Source: Zygnema cylindricum (lineage: Eukaryota; Streptophyta; Zygnematophyceae; Zygnematales; Zygnemataceae). From it: DNA of 64,000 nucleotides. The DNA lies in assembly GCA_037447655.1 (NCBI GenBank), contig JBBHKE010001948.1, positions 267,344 through 331,343 on the forward strand, in the 5' to 3' direction. Below, in pieces: positions 21,153-32,609 of the stretch; positions within the stretch are counted from its first letter, which is position 1, and every line of letters begins with the position of its first letter. Below the pieces are notes generated by a model that saw only the letters and a program-made list of their open reading frames with translations, was not told the DNA's origin and made no database searches. A program made the translations under genes and the position numbers.

Positions 21153-22017
21153 AGCAGTAAGTTATGGATGGTCATTGTTGACCTTTTGTAACTAAGCAAT
21201 CTTGCAGAGAGGCACCTACCTTACCAATTTTTCTAAGACCTAAATCCCTCTCTTAACCCTCTACTACTAATGTACAACACCAATCAAAATATTGTGTCGT
21301 ACAGAAAGATATAGGTGTCGGAGTACTTTCTATACGGCCATCGTACAGCATGGCCAAAATGTCGACGCCTGCCATATTCGGATTTGCTCCGATATTCCCC
21401 AAAGATGCCGCAAGCCAATAAGGATGTGCCACGTGTTAGTTGAGGTGGGGGTGACCGAAAACCACCACGACGCCTACACCCTGATCTCGGCCACTATCGT
21501 GGCTGTGCGATCAAAAGCGGCTTTTAACTCTAGCCGTCAAAATGAATGCCTGATATTTGTTTTATTGTCGAAACAAATGCGAGGTATTTGTTTCACGAAG
21601 TATCGTAAGCCGTACGTATGCTCTAATTGTGTCTATATGTTAGAAGTAAATTTACGTCGTTAAATGAATTTATCTACATTTACGTTTTTAATTATTTAAC
21701 AAACCCTATATACCTCAGCATTGGTCCTATACTATAAAATAAAGCTAACGACTATTGGTAATTTCTACGGACATGAGGTACCACGATCAATTCCTGGGTA
21801 CCTCAAGTTCAATTTTGGTACACCTACCAGACTTCTGCCTGTTTCTCTCTGGAAAGCATAGGGAGCCATGGCTATAGCTCCCTCTCCAACTTTCAGTGAC
21901 TACGACAACTATGGGAGTTGAAGAGAAGAGCTAGAGGGAGACTCCCTCTGCTTTTTTTGCATTTTATCTTTACAAGTTAAAACCTAGAAAATACTAAAAA
22001 AACCTTCAATTTCTACA
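21150..22017 (-). repeat. Antisense Copia LTR, 3'-truncated
   Basis: Read on the minus strand from 22017, the sequence starts TGTAGAAATTGAAGG and follows the LTR plan of the elements to the right: TATTTTCTAGG, the TGTCGTAGTCACTGAA motif, GCCATGGCT, the AATTGATCGTGGTACC box, GTACGATGGCCGTATAGAAAGTAC, and TTAGTAGTAGAGGG. Similarity is highest to the LTRs of element C. It loses homology near 21150, just before the LTR 3' end. No internal region is attached, so it is a truncated LTR remnant. Confidence 0.7.
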
Positions 22018-22053
22018 CTCTCCTTATATTCTAGTCACTCTTCAATTTAAGAC

Positions 22054-22172
22054 TGTAATTTTGTATCCCCCATTAGACTACAAAATTCAAGAAGCCTCTA
22101 AATTTTTTTTGACTGGCCCACTTTCAACTAAGACTACTTCTACCCAAGCAAACAAATAGACAATCCAACTTT
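22054..22172 (-). repeat. Antisense LTR 3'-end fragment
   Basis: The reverse complement reads TTGCTTGGGTAGAAGTAG ... TTTAGAGGCTTCTTGAATTTTGTAGTCTAATGG and ends AAAATTACA. It matches the last 120 bp of the element A/D type LTR. It lies 36 bp from the antisense LTR above and probably belongs to a second decayed insertion. Confidence 0.6.
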
Positions 22173-22262
22173 GTTGAAAAAAGGTATTTTAATTTCTATC
22201 TTTTCTGGTCTATGGTTATTCAGTAGTTCTCATACTTGTCGTAGTCAGTGATAACTAGTAGG

Positions 22263-23401
22263 TGTTGAGATTTGAGTATTTTCTAGGTTTATATAAGGAT
22301 AGGAAAAAAGGCAGAAGCAGTCTGCCTCTAACTCCCTTCTCCAAGCCCCACACTTGTTGTAGTCACTCAAGGCTAGATAGGTATATAGAGCCATGGCAGC
22401 CTTGGTCCTTTACAAAAGAAAGGGGGTAAATTTGGTAGATTTGCCAAAAAGGTACTTGATAGACCCACAAATTAATCGTGGTACCTACAGTCCGTCAAAT
22501 CACCCGTAGCTGTTAGCTTTGTCTGTTAAGTCTAGGACTAATGTTAGCACGTATAGGGTTTGATGTATATATAAAGAGTTACACGTAAAGATTTCCATTT
22601 AACTAGGTTAACGAAATATAGAACATAGAATCAGTTCTACCTTAAGTACCAAACGAAACAAATAGTACAGATATTTGTTTCGACGGTCCAGATAAAAAAG
22701 TCGATTTGAATCAACGGTCGTTGTGCGAGCCAAGATTCCGGAATGGTCTCCTTGGCGTTTCTGGCGCCACCACTCTGGATGACACATGGAAATTCAATGG
22801 AGGATTGCCGGATCTCTAGGATGCGAGATGATAAGTCCCAATGTGACAAATGTCACATTATGGGATGCCGTACAAGGACCGTACAAAAAGTACTCCAGCA
22901 CCTGTACTTTCTTATATGGTACAGTCATATGATTGGTTCGTACCTCAATACTAGGGGGCTTAGATAGGTGTTTTAGGACTTATAATATTTTGGTAGGTAG
23001 CCACCTCGCTCCCAAAGAGCATTTGTATAAATCGGCAGAATTTGCAATTTAAAATCAACTCATTTAGTTGATCATTTTCAGTAATTCTTTTTGCTGCAGA
23101 CTTAAAATAGTCGAAGCAACACAAGGGTGAAGTTGGCCAGAGTGTTTGCTTGCTAGGGTGGCTGCATTTCTAAGGGAAAGTCTAAGTAGGGAATGTTATC
23201 CAAAACTCATATTCTAACTTTGCATTCTGTGGTGGAACTGAGCACACAGAAAGTCATTTTTTACAAGGGTGAAGCTCTAATGGGGTTCTGATTGTCAAGG
23301 GGTCAATCATTTGGGTTTATATAAACTTGGAGTCGGCACTATCTAGATTAGCTTATTTGGAATTGCAACTTCTGTGTGGCAATGGAGCCCATAGAATTAC
23401 A
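22263..23401 (+). repeat. 5' LTR of S1
   Basis: A 1139-bp LTR starting TGTTGAGATTTG and ending AATTACA. The gag ATG is at 23382, 20 bases before the LTR end. The two S1 LTRs are clearly related over the part retained in the 3' copy. Confidence 0.8.
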
Positions 23402-24160
23402 GGTTATGGGCCCACCATCTAAAGTGCCTATATTTGATCGAACACACTTCACTTATTGAGAGTTAACGATGGAGAAATTGCTTTTCAAAAAGCACTTATG
23501 GGGAATTGTTTCGGGACAAGTGAGATGTCTGCCACCGAGCTGTGAAGGAACTCACTAAGAGAATCATCTGGGGCTTTCAAGAAAATCAACCCAAGTAAGG
23601 AAAAATCATTACCATGGATAGGGGAAAAGGGGAGAAGAATAAATAAACAATTATTGTGAGAAGAGCTAAGCTTTCTACTACGGTCCCACTTGTAGGGGTT
23701 ATAACTAAAACTAAAGAAACTGACACTAGAATTTGGGAGTGTGTAAAAACTATTGCAAAACATCTCATACTTAGAAATGTGTCTAAGTCCATAGCTATCA
23801 CTCTTATAAATCTCACCAAGTCTTTAGAAATCTGGGAAACACTAAGATAGATTTATAAGAGTGAGACTATGCAGAGGCAGCAATTAGTAAAACACGAAAT
23901 AGAGGCCTATGTTTCTAAAAGCGGTAGCATGATAGAGTTTTGCAATGATATTGCTGGGTTATATGTTGAGCTTGCTAGTGCGAGATATGTAGATTATGAG
24001 GAGAGAAAGATTAATACACTGATCATGAAACTCCCACATGAGTACGAAGACATCATTTACCCTATGCAGGGAATGGATGGCTTCTCATGGACTTCGAGCA
24101 TTACCATGGGGATAATTCTTGTGAGGGAAAGACCTTTGGAGCTTTGAAGGGGAAGTAAAA
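23382..24160 (+). pseudogene. S1 gag N-terminal part, broken
   Basis: The frame opens at the LTR-embedded ATG (MEPIELQVMGPPS), crosses the primer-binding site, and meets a TGA at the Trp codon of the conserved FTYWE motif. It then shifts frame before 23640. From there to the next ORF it is open except for a TAG at 23848 and a TGA at 24145. Typical Copia gag motifs remain (AKHLILRNV, MIEFCNDI, LIMKLPHEYEDI). Gag would form the particle shell and bind RNA; this copy cannot make it intact. Confidence 0.65.
23402..23416 (+). promoter_or_regulatory. Primer-binding site of S1
   Basis: GGTTATGGGCCCACC immediately after the LTR. It is a perfect 15-base complement to the anticodon arm of plant initiator tRNA-Met as I recall that tRNA sequence. 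Confidence 0.7.
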
Positions 24161-24162
24161 GG

Positions 24163-25182
24163 GTGAATGCATTTACAGCTGGTGGTGACTGGCAGAAGCG
24201 TGATGGGAAGAAAAGCTGTGACGAGCAGAGGCATGATGAGAAAAACGGCAGTGACGAGCGAAAGCGTGATGAGAGTAAGAAAGACAAAGGTAAACCTTAT
24301 CGGAACTTCGGTAAAAAGAGAGGCAGAGGAAAAGAAAGGGGATCTTTGAAAAAATGGGTTTGCTTTGCATGTAGGAAACTGGGTCACTATACGGAGGAAG
24401 GTCGTTATTTGGAAGAACTTAGAATTTGGTATGTGAATGTGGAGGAAGAAGGGGAAGAGGAGAAAGAGGATGAAGAAATTTTGGAGCTTCTTCACATCGG
24501 TAGAATGGAGAAGAGAGAAAACTACACAGAAATACCACAAAAGCAACATTGTGTTTTTGAAGGTATGAGGGAAGTTAAAGGAAGGGAGATACTTGAAGGA
24601 GTTAGAAATAATGAGGTAAATTTAATAGATATATGGGAAAAAGAAAACTGGTCGGATAGAGAAACTTCAATGGATTTCGAGGAAAGGGGAGAAGTAAAAC
24701 TAGAGGGGGTTTTAAAGGATAAGGGAGAAGAGAAATATTTAACGAAAGGTTTAAGGGAGGAGAAATATTTATTGGGAATAAAATTAGAAAGTGATAGTGG
24801 AAAGAATTCCATAGGAGAGAGTGAGGAAAGTTCAAAAAACAGGGTGAATATCATGGATAAAAATATGAGTACGGGAGATGTAGATTTGAGGAGGGATTTA
24901 GTGGGGACTCTTGATTTAAGGATAAATTTGGGGGGTAATGTTTTTTACATCACTAACGCGAGTGATGCTGTCTATGAAGGTGTGCCTGTAAAAAGGTTAG
25001 CATCTGAGTGTATGGTGCAGATTGGAGATGGAACTAGCTGTTTGAATTACAAGAGGGAAATCGGTTTTTGTGTGGATGGAAAAGAGATGAGGTGGATAAA
25101 ATCTTTGCTCGGATTTATGAAAAGTGGGATGCTAAATAAAATGTGTGATCACAAGATGGAATGTTTATTTCAGCTCATCTAG
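24163..25182 (+). CDS. S1 fusion ORF: gag C-terminus plus integrase, RT and RNase H remnants
   Basis: A 339-codon open frame, itself the continuation of the gag frame. It contains a basic, charged stretch (KKDKGKPYRNFGKKRGRGKE), a zinc knuckle whose last Cys is Gly (CFACRKLGHYTEEG), and the EIPQKQHCVFEG segment that precedes protease in related elements. Then, without protease or integrase core, come short pieces that resemble pol motifs in their normal order. YLLGIKLESDSGK corresponds to the RT motif YILGIQxERDxGK. SDAVYEGVPVKRLASECM corresponds to RNase H SDASYGDAPMRRCTSGY. KEMRWIKSLLGFMK ... CDHK corresponds to KELMWVKSLLxELG ... CDNQ. No catalytic unit is complete. The ORF looks like the outcome of several internal deletions. 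Element F has the same joins, so the structure predates both insertions. Confidence 0.6.
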   Translation: MNAFTAGGDWQKRDGKKSCDEQRHDEKNGSDERKRDESKKDKGKPYRNFGKKRGRGKERGSLKKWVCFACRKLGHYTEEGRYLEELRIWYVNVEEEGEEEKEDEEILELLHIGRMEKRENYTEIPQKQHCVFEGMREVKGREILEGVRNNEVNLIDIWEKENWSDRETSMDFEERGEVKLEGVLKDKGEEKYLTKGLREEKYLLGIKLESDSGKNSIGESEESSKNRVNIMDKNMSTGDVDLRRDLVGTLDLRINLGGNVFYITNASDAVYEGVPVKRLASECMVQIGDGTSCLNYKREIGFCVDGKEMRWIKSLLGFMKSGMLNKMCDHKMECLFQLI

Positions 25183-25312
25183 TAAACCTTTTGAAATATG
25201 AGGATATTTTCTTAAAGTTTTATGAAAGGAAAAGAAAAAGAAATAAAAAAGGGGAGCGGGTGGTTTTTTATTTTGGGAGTTCAAAAGAAAATAGACTAGA
25301 AAATAAGGGGAG

Positions 25313-26242
25313 TGTTGAGATTTGTGTATTTTCTAGGTCCGTATTATGTTAGGAAAAAGGTAGAGGCAGTGTGCCTCTAACTCCCTTCTCCAAGCCCCAC
25401 ACTTGTCGTAGTCACTAAAGGCAGGATAAGGAGATAGAGTCATGGCTGCCTGGGTTGTCTAGAGAAAATAGGGGTAAATTAGGTAGATTTACCAAAAAGG
25501 TACTTGACGTACCCACAAATTGATCCTCATACCTACCGTCCGTCAAATCACCCGTAGCCGTTAGCTTTGTCCGTTAAGTCCAGGATTAATGCTAACACGT
25601 ATAGAGTTTGATGTATATTTAAATATTGACACGTAGAGATTTCCATTTAACTAGGTTAACGGAATATAGAAAATTGAATCAATTGTACCTTATGTACCAG
25701 ACAAAACAAATAGTATGGATATTTGTTTCGACGGTCGAGATTAAAAAGTCGATTTGAATCGACGGCTGTGGTGCGAGCCGAGATTTCGAAATGGCTGCCT
25801 TCGCGTTTTCTACCGCCGCCACTCCAGATGACATGTGGAAATGCGTTGGAGGATTGCGGGATCCCCGGGACGCGAGATAATAAGTTTGGATGTGAAAAAT
25901 GTCACATTATGGCGATGTCGTACAAGGACCGTACAGAAAGTACTCCGGCAGATGTACCTTATTGTATGGTACAGTCATATTATTCGTTCGTACCTCAATA
26001 CTAAGGGGCTTAAAAATGGGTTTCAGGACTTAGAATATTTTGGTAGGTAGCCACCTCTCTCCGAAAGAGCATCTGTATAAATCAACAGACTTTGCCATTT
26101 AACATCAACTCATTTAGTTGACCATTTTTGCGGCGCACTCAAGGGATTCCAAGCTACACAGGGGTGTAGTGGGTCAAAATGTTTGCCTGCCACGGTGGCT
26201 ACATTTCTAAGAGAGATTCAAAGTGGGGAATGTTATCCAAAA
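25313..26242 (+). repeat. 3' LTR of S1, truncated
   Basis: It starts TGTTGAGATTTGTG and follows the 5' LTR to GTTATCCAAAA. There the element A LTR (TGTTCAAATTAG) takes over. The missing 3' part was not found downstream next to a matching flank. Confidence 0.75.
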
Positions 26243-27248
26243 TGTTCAAATTAGTAGATTTATACGGTATTTTCTAGGTCTAAATAGATCTGAAAAATAA
26301 GAAAAAGAAAAAGGCGGGCAGCTTGCCTCCACCTCCTCTCTCTAGCCACCATACTTGTTGTAGTCATTGAAGGATAGAGAGGGTGGTTGAGCCATGGCTG
26401 CCCTAGTTCAGCAGGTAGGACTAAAGAGTGACTTATGTCACTCTCAACAAAAGGTTGAGTCCGGCAAGACTCGAACCTCCGACCGGTAAAGTACAACGTA
26501 ACCTTTAGCTCTATCCATCCTGTCGTATAATCCGTTAGATTACATGGGGTGTGATATATATTTAAACATGTACATGATCTTGAAACAGAATAACTGAAAT
26601 ATGAACAAAAGAACATAGAACTAGTCAAAGTTTCAGTGCGGACGTCATTTCTCACGAAACAAATGAATCGGGCATTTGTTTCGACGGCCGACATTTAATG
26701 TTCGATTAAATCCAACAGCATCTATCACTGTAGAGATCAATGAATGGTCACTTTTGGCGTTTATGAACGTGGCATGACCTGGCGCCACGTGGAGGGATAA
26801 CATTTGGTCGCGGGAATTTCAGGGAGCATACGGACAAGTGGGATGGTGACACATGTCCATTCAGTGGCCTTGTCGTACACAGGCCGTACAAAAAGTACAT
26901 CAGCCGTAGTACCTTTCTCTACTTTACAGTTGTGTGATTAGTTCATACTTCAGTAGATAGGAGTTGTGAGAGGGATTTAGGACTTAGGAAATTTGGTAGA
27001 TAAACACCTCTCTCTTAGAGAGCTTTGTATAAAATTGGCATTTTTGCTAGCTCATAACTTATCCGTTGGTTGGCCGTTCTTAGTGATTCTTTTTACTCCC
27101 GACTCAAGGGAGTCCAGGCTACACAAGGGTGCAGTTAGATTTTCAGTTTGCGTTCTTGGGCAGTAGTGATTGTGGCTTAAAGTGGGTAAGTTAAAATTAT
27201 TTAGAGGCTTCATGAATTCTGTAGTCCAATGGAGGACACAAAATTGCA
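26243..27248 (+). repeat. 5' LTR of element A (type alpha)
   Basis: About 1.0 kb, TGTTC...TTGCA. It contains an 8-bp-stem hairpin (AGAGTGAC TTAT GTCACTCT, 26425-26444), an antisense B-box-like sequence (AGACTCGAACC), a TGTATAAAA TATA-like box near 27030, and the conserved hairpin GACTCAAGGGAGTC at 27110-27123. The gag ATG is at 27229. Confidence 0.75.
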
Positions 27249-30200
27249 CGTTATTAACCCACCTTCTAGGGTGCCCACCTTCAATGGATCTGGGTTCATC
27301 TATTGGGAAGCCATGATGATGGGGGCTTTGTGCGCAAAACGATACTAGGGTATTGTCAGTGGACAAGTGAAAAGTCTACCTTCAAAAACTCCACCAGGAT
27401 TTGGAGGAGTTCGGTTTCATGCAGCAGCGACTGCTTCAACATAGGAGGCAGATGATGGGGATAGCATTATGTCCAAAAAGGGGAAAGGGAAAGAGACACC
27501 CCTCACTCCTATAGCCACGGCACCAGGATCGGCGGCCGTGAAGACCGTGGAGAACGATACTTAAATGTGGGAAGACTTAAACATGGCTGCAAAGAACTTC
27601 ATTCTAAGGCACCTCACTCAAGCTTTGGCCACCCCTCACCTTTACATTTTCAAGGCCGAGGAGTTGTGGGTGAGTTTGGTGGAGATCTATAGAGTTGGTA
27701 CTATTCAGGAGCTCCATTTGGCTCAGAAAAAGCTAGTGAGTTACACTTACAAATGAGGAAAGATGTTAGATTATTGTAATGATCTTTCCTGTTTGTATAT
27801 GGAGATGGAAAGTGTCGGGTGGACAGGTACAATGAACATGAAAGATAACACTCTCATGATAAAGTTGCCAGACGAATACGAGAACATAATGTATTGAGTA
27901 CAGGAAATGACTGATAATTCATGAAAGTGGAATATAGTGGTCCGGATGATACTTGTGCAGGAAAACACCATGGAGATTAGAAAAGGAGAAAAGAGAATTC
28001 AACCTCTAGCTGCAGGAGGGGACCGATAGGGGACGGATCCGAAGAAACTGTCCAAAGGGGAAAGAGATCAGTTTGGAGGACCGAAGCCCCCAAAGAGCCT
28101 TTGTCATTTTTGCAAAAAGCCAGCATACTTTATCGCGGTTTGTGTCAAGGTGTCGGAGCTGAGGCTCCAACAGAACCGTGGAGGGGGTCCTTCCAGAGGG
28201 AAGAAAAAGGCACTTATGGTCACAATGGTGACAGGAGAAACTGAGGACGAGTCCTCTGAGAAGGATGGGGAGCTTCTTTTTGACAAGAGTTTGGAGGAGA
28301 AAGAGATCCCTCGGAAACAGAAGTGTGCGCCTGGAGCAATTCGGGAAAATCCACACGAAGGATGGATCATCGACACAGGTGCAACCATGCATATGTGTCG
28401 TGATAAGCTACTATTTACAAAGCTAAGAAAGATCCCTACAGTAGAGATAGAGTATGGGGATGGGAGAGTGGTTACTACAGACCTAGTGGGGTTAGCAAAT
28501 CTAAAAGTCTTAGTGGAGGGTAAGACTTCTATACTCACATTCTCAAATGTACTCTATATTTTTCATCTAAGTAAAAATCTTGACTGCACGTCTGTGTTAG
28601 ATGAAAAAGAGTTTGATACCTTCATTAAAAAAGGAGTGTTTATAGTTAAGTATGGGGATAAAGTTTACTTCACTATATTTAAGTGTAGCCAAGGAATGTT
28701 TAGGCTTAACTTGAGTAATGAAAATAAGAATGTTTACTATGTTGGTGTTCCTAAGTTGATGATTTGGCATAAAGGATTGGGGCATGTGCATTTTGATAGG
28801 TTGAGGGAAATGAAAAAGCTTTGGGTAGTAGAAGGCATTCAGTTTGGGGATAATAAACTGATGGATGATTGTATTGGCTCTGCTCAAGGTAAGGCTCACA
28901 AACTTCCCTTTCCCAAAGCTGCCATATATAGAGGTGAAAAAGTACTAGATCTAGTCCACATAGATTTTTGGGGACCAGCAAAAGAACTGGGGTCAGAGAA
29001 AAGAGGGTTATGTTGACAACAACCGATGACTAGTATTGATACTCTAGAGTCTACTTCCTAAAAACAAAGTCTGAAACATCAACTTACTTCAAAGAATATA
29101 AAGCCTAGAGTGAGAAGTTGCATGGAAAACCCATTTAAGAGATTAAGGAGTGATAATGGGGGGAATATACCTCTAACCAGTTTGAGAAATGCTTGAGAGA
29201 TGAAAGAGTTCAGCACCAGAAAACCGTACCACATAACTCGGAACGAAATGGGGTAGCTAAGAGGTTGAATGGAACACTAGAAGATAGTGCATGTGGTATG
29301 TTAGTATACAAGAAAAAAGGAAAGAGATTTTGGGCAGAGGCCATTAATTCTGGCAACTTCATTAAGAATACAATCTTTACCTCAGCTATAAAGGGAATGA
29401 CACCTTATGAGAGATGGGTGGGAAAGAAACCACATATCTCTCACCTTAACGTATTCGGTAGCAAAATTTACAAACTTGACACGTATAGGAAAAACTGGAA
29501 ACAAGATGCTAACGAAAAACCTGGATACTTTGTAGGATATGATGAGGATGTCAAGGGATATAGATCTATGATTTAGCAAAGAGAGATATCATTCTGGTGA
29601 AACACCTAGTTGTCATGGATGAATGAAAGTCATTTGACCCCTTTAAATATACTAAGAAGATAAGAATCAGATGTGAGTCTGAAGGTGTGGAGGACTCCGT
29701 CTTTCCCAAAAGGGACATGAGTGAAACAGGAATTGCACATTCAAGGGAGATCCACGACAGAGGAGATCCACGAAAAACCTCACACATTCCTATGGAATTC
29801 GAGGAGACAAAATAGGAGGAACCGGAACCGGCTTTAATGAATAGGGGAGCCGATGAGACAATAAGGAGAAATCCAAGACTTCCCACCATCTCTGCTTCGA
29901 AGTTTGAAGGAAGGAGAAGTAGCAGCAAACAGATTCAAAAAAATATGAAACTCATAAGGTAACTAAGCTATCCCACCCAACTGAGCCTCAATCCTACTCG
30001 GAAGCAGTGAACAGTCCGGAGAAAGACAGATGGATTAGAGCCATAAATGATCAGATGGCCTCTATCATGGAAACAAATACTTGGGAACTAGCAAACTGTC
30101 CTCCGAACAAAAAATTGATTGGTTGTAAATGGGTGTTTAAACTAAAACTGAACCCAAATAATACCATTGAGTGATATAAGGCTGGATTGGTAGCAAACGG

Positions 30201-31538
30201 GTTTACCCAAAAAAAAAAGATTGACTATGAGGAGACTTTTGATGAAGTTGTTCGATTCCCATCACTAAAGATTCTCCTCAGTCTAGCAGCAGCGAAAGAC
30301 ACAAAAATACACCAGATGGACATTAAGCTTGCTTTTCTTAATGGTGAGTTAGAGGAAGAAATTTTTGTGAAGCAACCCGAGAGGTTCGTGGATGAAGGAG
30401 AAGAGAGCAAAGTGTGCAGGCTCATAAAGTCCTTATAAGGATTGAAGCAGGCTCCCCGACAATGGAATAAAAAACTAGATAAGTTTCTCACTAGTCTGGG
30501 ATATATCCAGATAAGTTCTGACCATTCTATCAATATGTTTGAAGATGAGAATGGTGTCATTTTTATTGCAATCTATGTGGATGATCCGCTTATGCTTAAT
30601 AAGTCTTTGGAAAAGACTAATAGGCTAAACAAAGATCTTAGAAGCACATTTGATATGAAGGATTTAGGTGAGGAAAGATACATTTTGGGGATCTAAATGG
30701 AGAGAGATGGGGGAAAAAGATTATCAGACTTACTCAGAAAGAAGCAAAAGGTAATATACTTGAGAAATTCCAGATGGAAAAGGATAACACTTGTAAAACT
30801 CACATGGACTTGAAAAATGTAAGTGATGGGAGTGTACAACAAGGAGTGATGATCTTAGATGATTAGATGAGTCCAAAGAAGAGAGATTTTATAAAGTCTA
30901 TCCCTTATAGACAGGTCGTAGGAAGTTTGATCTATTTTATGACCTGTACCATGCCAAACATAGCAGCAGCATTTAGATTACTTAGTAGGAGTCTTAATGA
31001 TCCTAGGAAGAGAGACTGGGAGGCAGCCAAGAGAGTCATGAGATATTTGGTGGGAACCAGAGAGTTATGGTTCCATTTGGGAGGAGAGCACATCACTACT
31101 TGGAGTGATGCCAGTTATGGGGACGCACCTATGAGAAGATGCACTTCTGGGTATGTGTTGTATGTGGGGGAAGGTGCTTGTTGTTGGAGCATTAAACAAC
31201 AAAAGGTGGTGGCTCAGTTTACTATGGAGGCTGAGTACATGGCCTCTTGTTCTGCTGTGAAAGAATTAATGTGGGTCAAGTCCTTGTTGGAAGAACTAGG
31301 GTATATGAAGGAGGAAGTGCATGAAGTGCTTTGTGATAATCAAGTTGCCATTGTAATTAAAGCTAATCCAAAACATCATTTCAAAGCTAAGGATATGGAC
31401 ATAAGATTGAGTTTTGTGAGGGAAAAAGTTGAGAATAAGATTGTGAATCTTTAATATAAATCTGATGAGGAAATCGTGGCTGATATGATGACAAAACTAG
31501 TTCCCTCTCCTAAATTGAAATATTGCAAAGCAAAATAA
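27229..31538 (+). pseudogene. Element A gag-pol pseudogene
   Basis: Gag starts at the LTR-embedded ATG and is interrupted by at least six stops before the zinc knuckle, which is itself altered (CHFCKKPAYFIAVC, His to Tyr). The longest open piece, 28150-29016 (288 codons), carries protease (WIIDTGATMHMC) and the integrase zinc region, in which the last Cys is Ser (DDCIGSAQGK). A frameshift near 28990 breaks the integrase core; pieces with the QNGV-like and KRFWAEA motifs follow at 29193-29576. RT pieces lie at 30187-30438 (HQMDIKLAFLNGEL) and 30442-30696 (IYVDDPLML), and RNase H at 30867-31454 (WSDASYG, TMEAEYMAS, LCDNQVAI). The order is standard Copia. It is clearly inactive. Confidence 0.85.
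27249..27263 (+). promoter_or_regulatory. Degenerate primer-binding site of element A
   Basis: CGTTATTAACCCACC, 11 of 15 positions matching the GGTTATGGGCCCACC seen in the better-preserved copies. Confidence 0.5.
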
Positions 31539-31582
31539 AGGACTAAAACTGAAGTTAAAATTATACTAAAAATTAAGGGGAG

Positions 31583-32594
31583 TGTTGAAATTAATAGATT
31601 TATATGTTGGTATAAAGGAAAAGAAAAGTACAGACAACCTGCCTCCACCTCCTCTCTCTGGCCCCCATACTTGTTGTAGTTAGTGAAGGATAGAGAGGGA
31701 GGTTGAACCATGGCTGCCTTTGTATAACAGAGAGTTATTATTAGTTTACTAAAAAGAGACCTGACGGACCTAGGACTTGATCTAGGTACCTGCCGTCCGT
31801 CAAGTTAGCCGCTAACTGTCAGCTTTATCCTATTAGACTAGGACCAATGCTAAATGCTATAGGGTATGATAGATATATATTTTTTTATGAGTGAACGAAT
31901 TCATTTAACTGAAACTGTATACGGCATGCATAGATACAGTTTTGTAAAAGTACGAAGTACGATACTATTTTGAAACGGATACCACGCATTTTGTTTCGAC
32001 AACGAAACGAATATCACACAAGTATTTATGACGGCTGAGATTGCGTTTTAGTTCATATCAGACGGCGCACGCCATCGACGGGATCCCGGGATGGTCACTT
32101 TGGCGTTTAGTGGCGTGGCATGACCTGGCGCCATGTGGAGAGATAACATTCGGTCGCTGGATTTCCGAGGAACGTACGGACGAGTGAAAAGTGGACACGG
32201 GTCCGCTTAATAGCCTTCTCGTACATAGGCCGTACAAAAGGTACACCGACAGTAGTACTTTTTGGTACGGTACAGTATTCTGATTGGTCCGTACTTCAGT
32301 AGATAGGAGTTATTTGAGGGAATCATGACTTAGAAAATCTTGGTAGGCAGTCACCTCTCTCTTTGAGAGTTTGCATAAATTGGCATTTTTACTGCCTCAT
32401 AACTTATCGCCTGGTTAGGCGTTTTTAGAGATTCTTTTTCCTACAGACTCAAGGGAGTCTAAGTTGCACATAGATGGAGTCTGATTGTCTAGTTGTCTAC
32501 TTGGGTAATAGTGGTTGCCATTGAAAGTGGGTTAGCAAATAACTATCTAGAGGCTTCCTGTATTTTGTAGTCCAATAGAGGACACAGAATTGCA
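31583..32594 (+). repeat. Shared LTR between elements A and B (mosaic)
   Basis: About 1.0 kb, TGTTGAAATTAATAG...GAATTGCA. Its first and last thirds follow the A/D-type LTRs, but the middle carries the box typical of C, S1 and F (ACGGACCTAGGACTTGATCTAGGTACCTGCCGTCCG type). It includes GACTCAAGGGAGTC at 32446-32459. It is preceded by the polypurine tract of A and followed directly by the primer-binding site of B. Confidence 0.8.
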
Positions 32595-32609
32595 GGTTAT
32601 GGGCCCACC
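32595..32609 (+). promoter_or_regulatory. Primer-binding site of element B
   Basis: A perfect GGTTATGGGCCCACC directly after the LTR end. Confidence 0.7.

Larger units (their letters stand above)
22263..26242 (+). mobile_element. S1: non-autonomous Copia element, 3' LTR truncated
   Basis: The element consists of LTR 22263-23401, a short internal region of about 1.9 kb with a gag-like frame, the polypurine tract AATAAGGGGAG, and LTR 25313-26242. The 3' LTR stops after about 930 bp, where the 5' LTR of element A begins. There is no protease, no integrase core and no complete RT. It shares the internal plan of element F (53652-57817), so both belong to one deletion-derivative family that was presumably mobilised by a full-length relative. 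Confidence 0.8.
26243..31582 (+). mobile_element. Element A: decayed full-length Copia element sharing its right LTR with B
   Basis: 5' LTR 26243-27248, degenerate primer-binding site, complete but broken gag-pol, polypurine tract AATTAAGGGGAG, then the LTR 31583-32594, which also serves as 5' LTR of element B. The two LTRs around A differ strongly in their middle third, more than expected for LTRs born from one insertion. This points to recombination between elements. Confidence 0.8.

Noticed and set aside
21292-21663. 123-codon plus-strand ORF
   Set aside because: It lies wholly inside an antisense LTR remnant.
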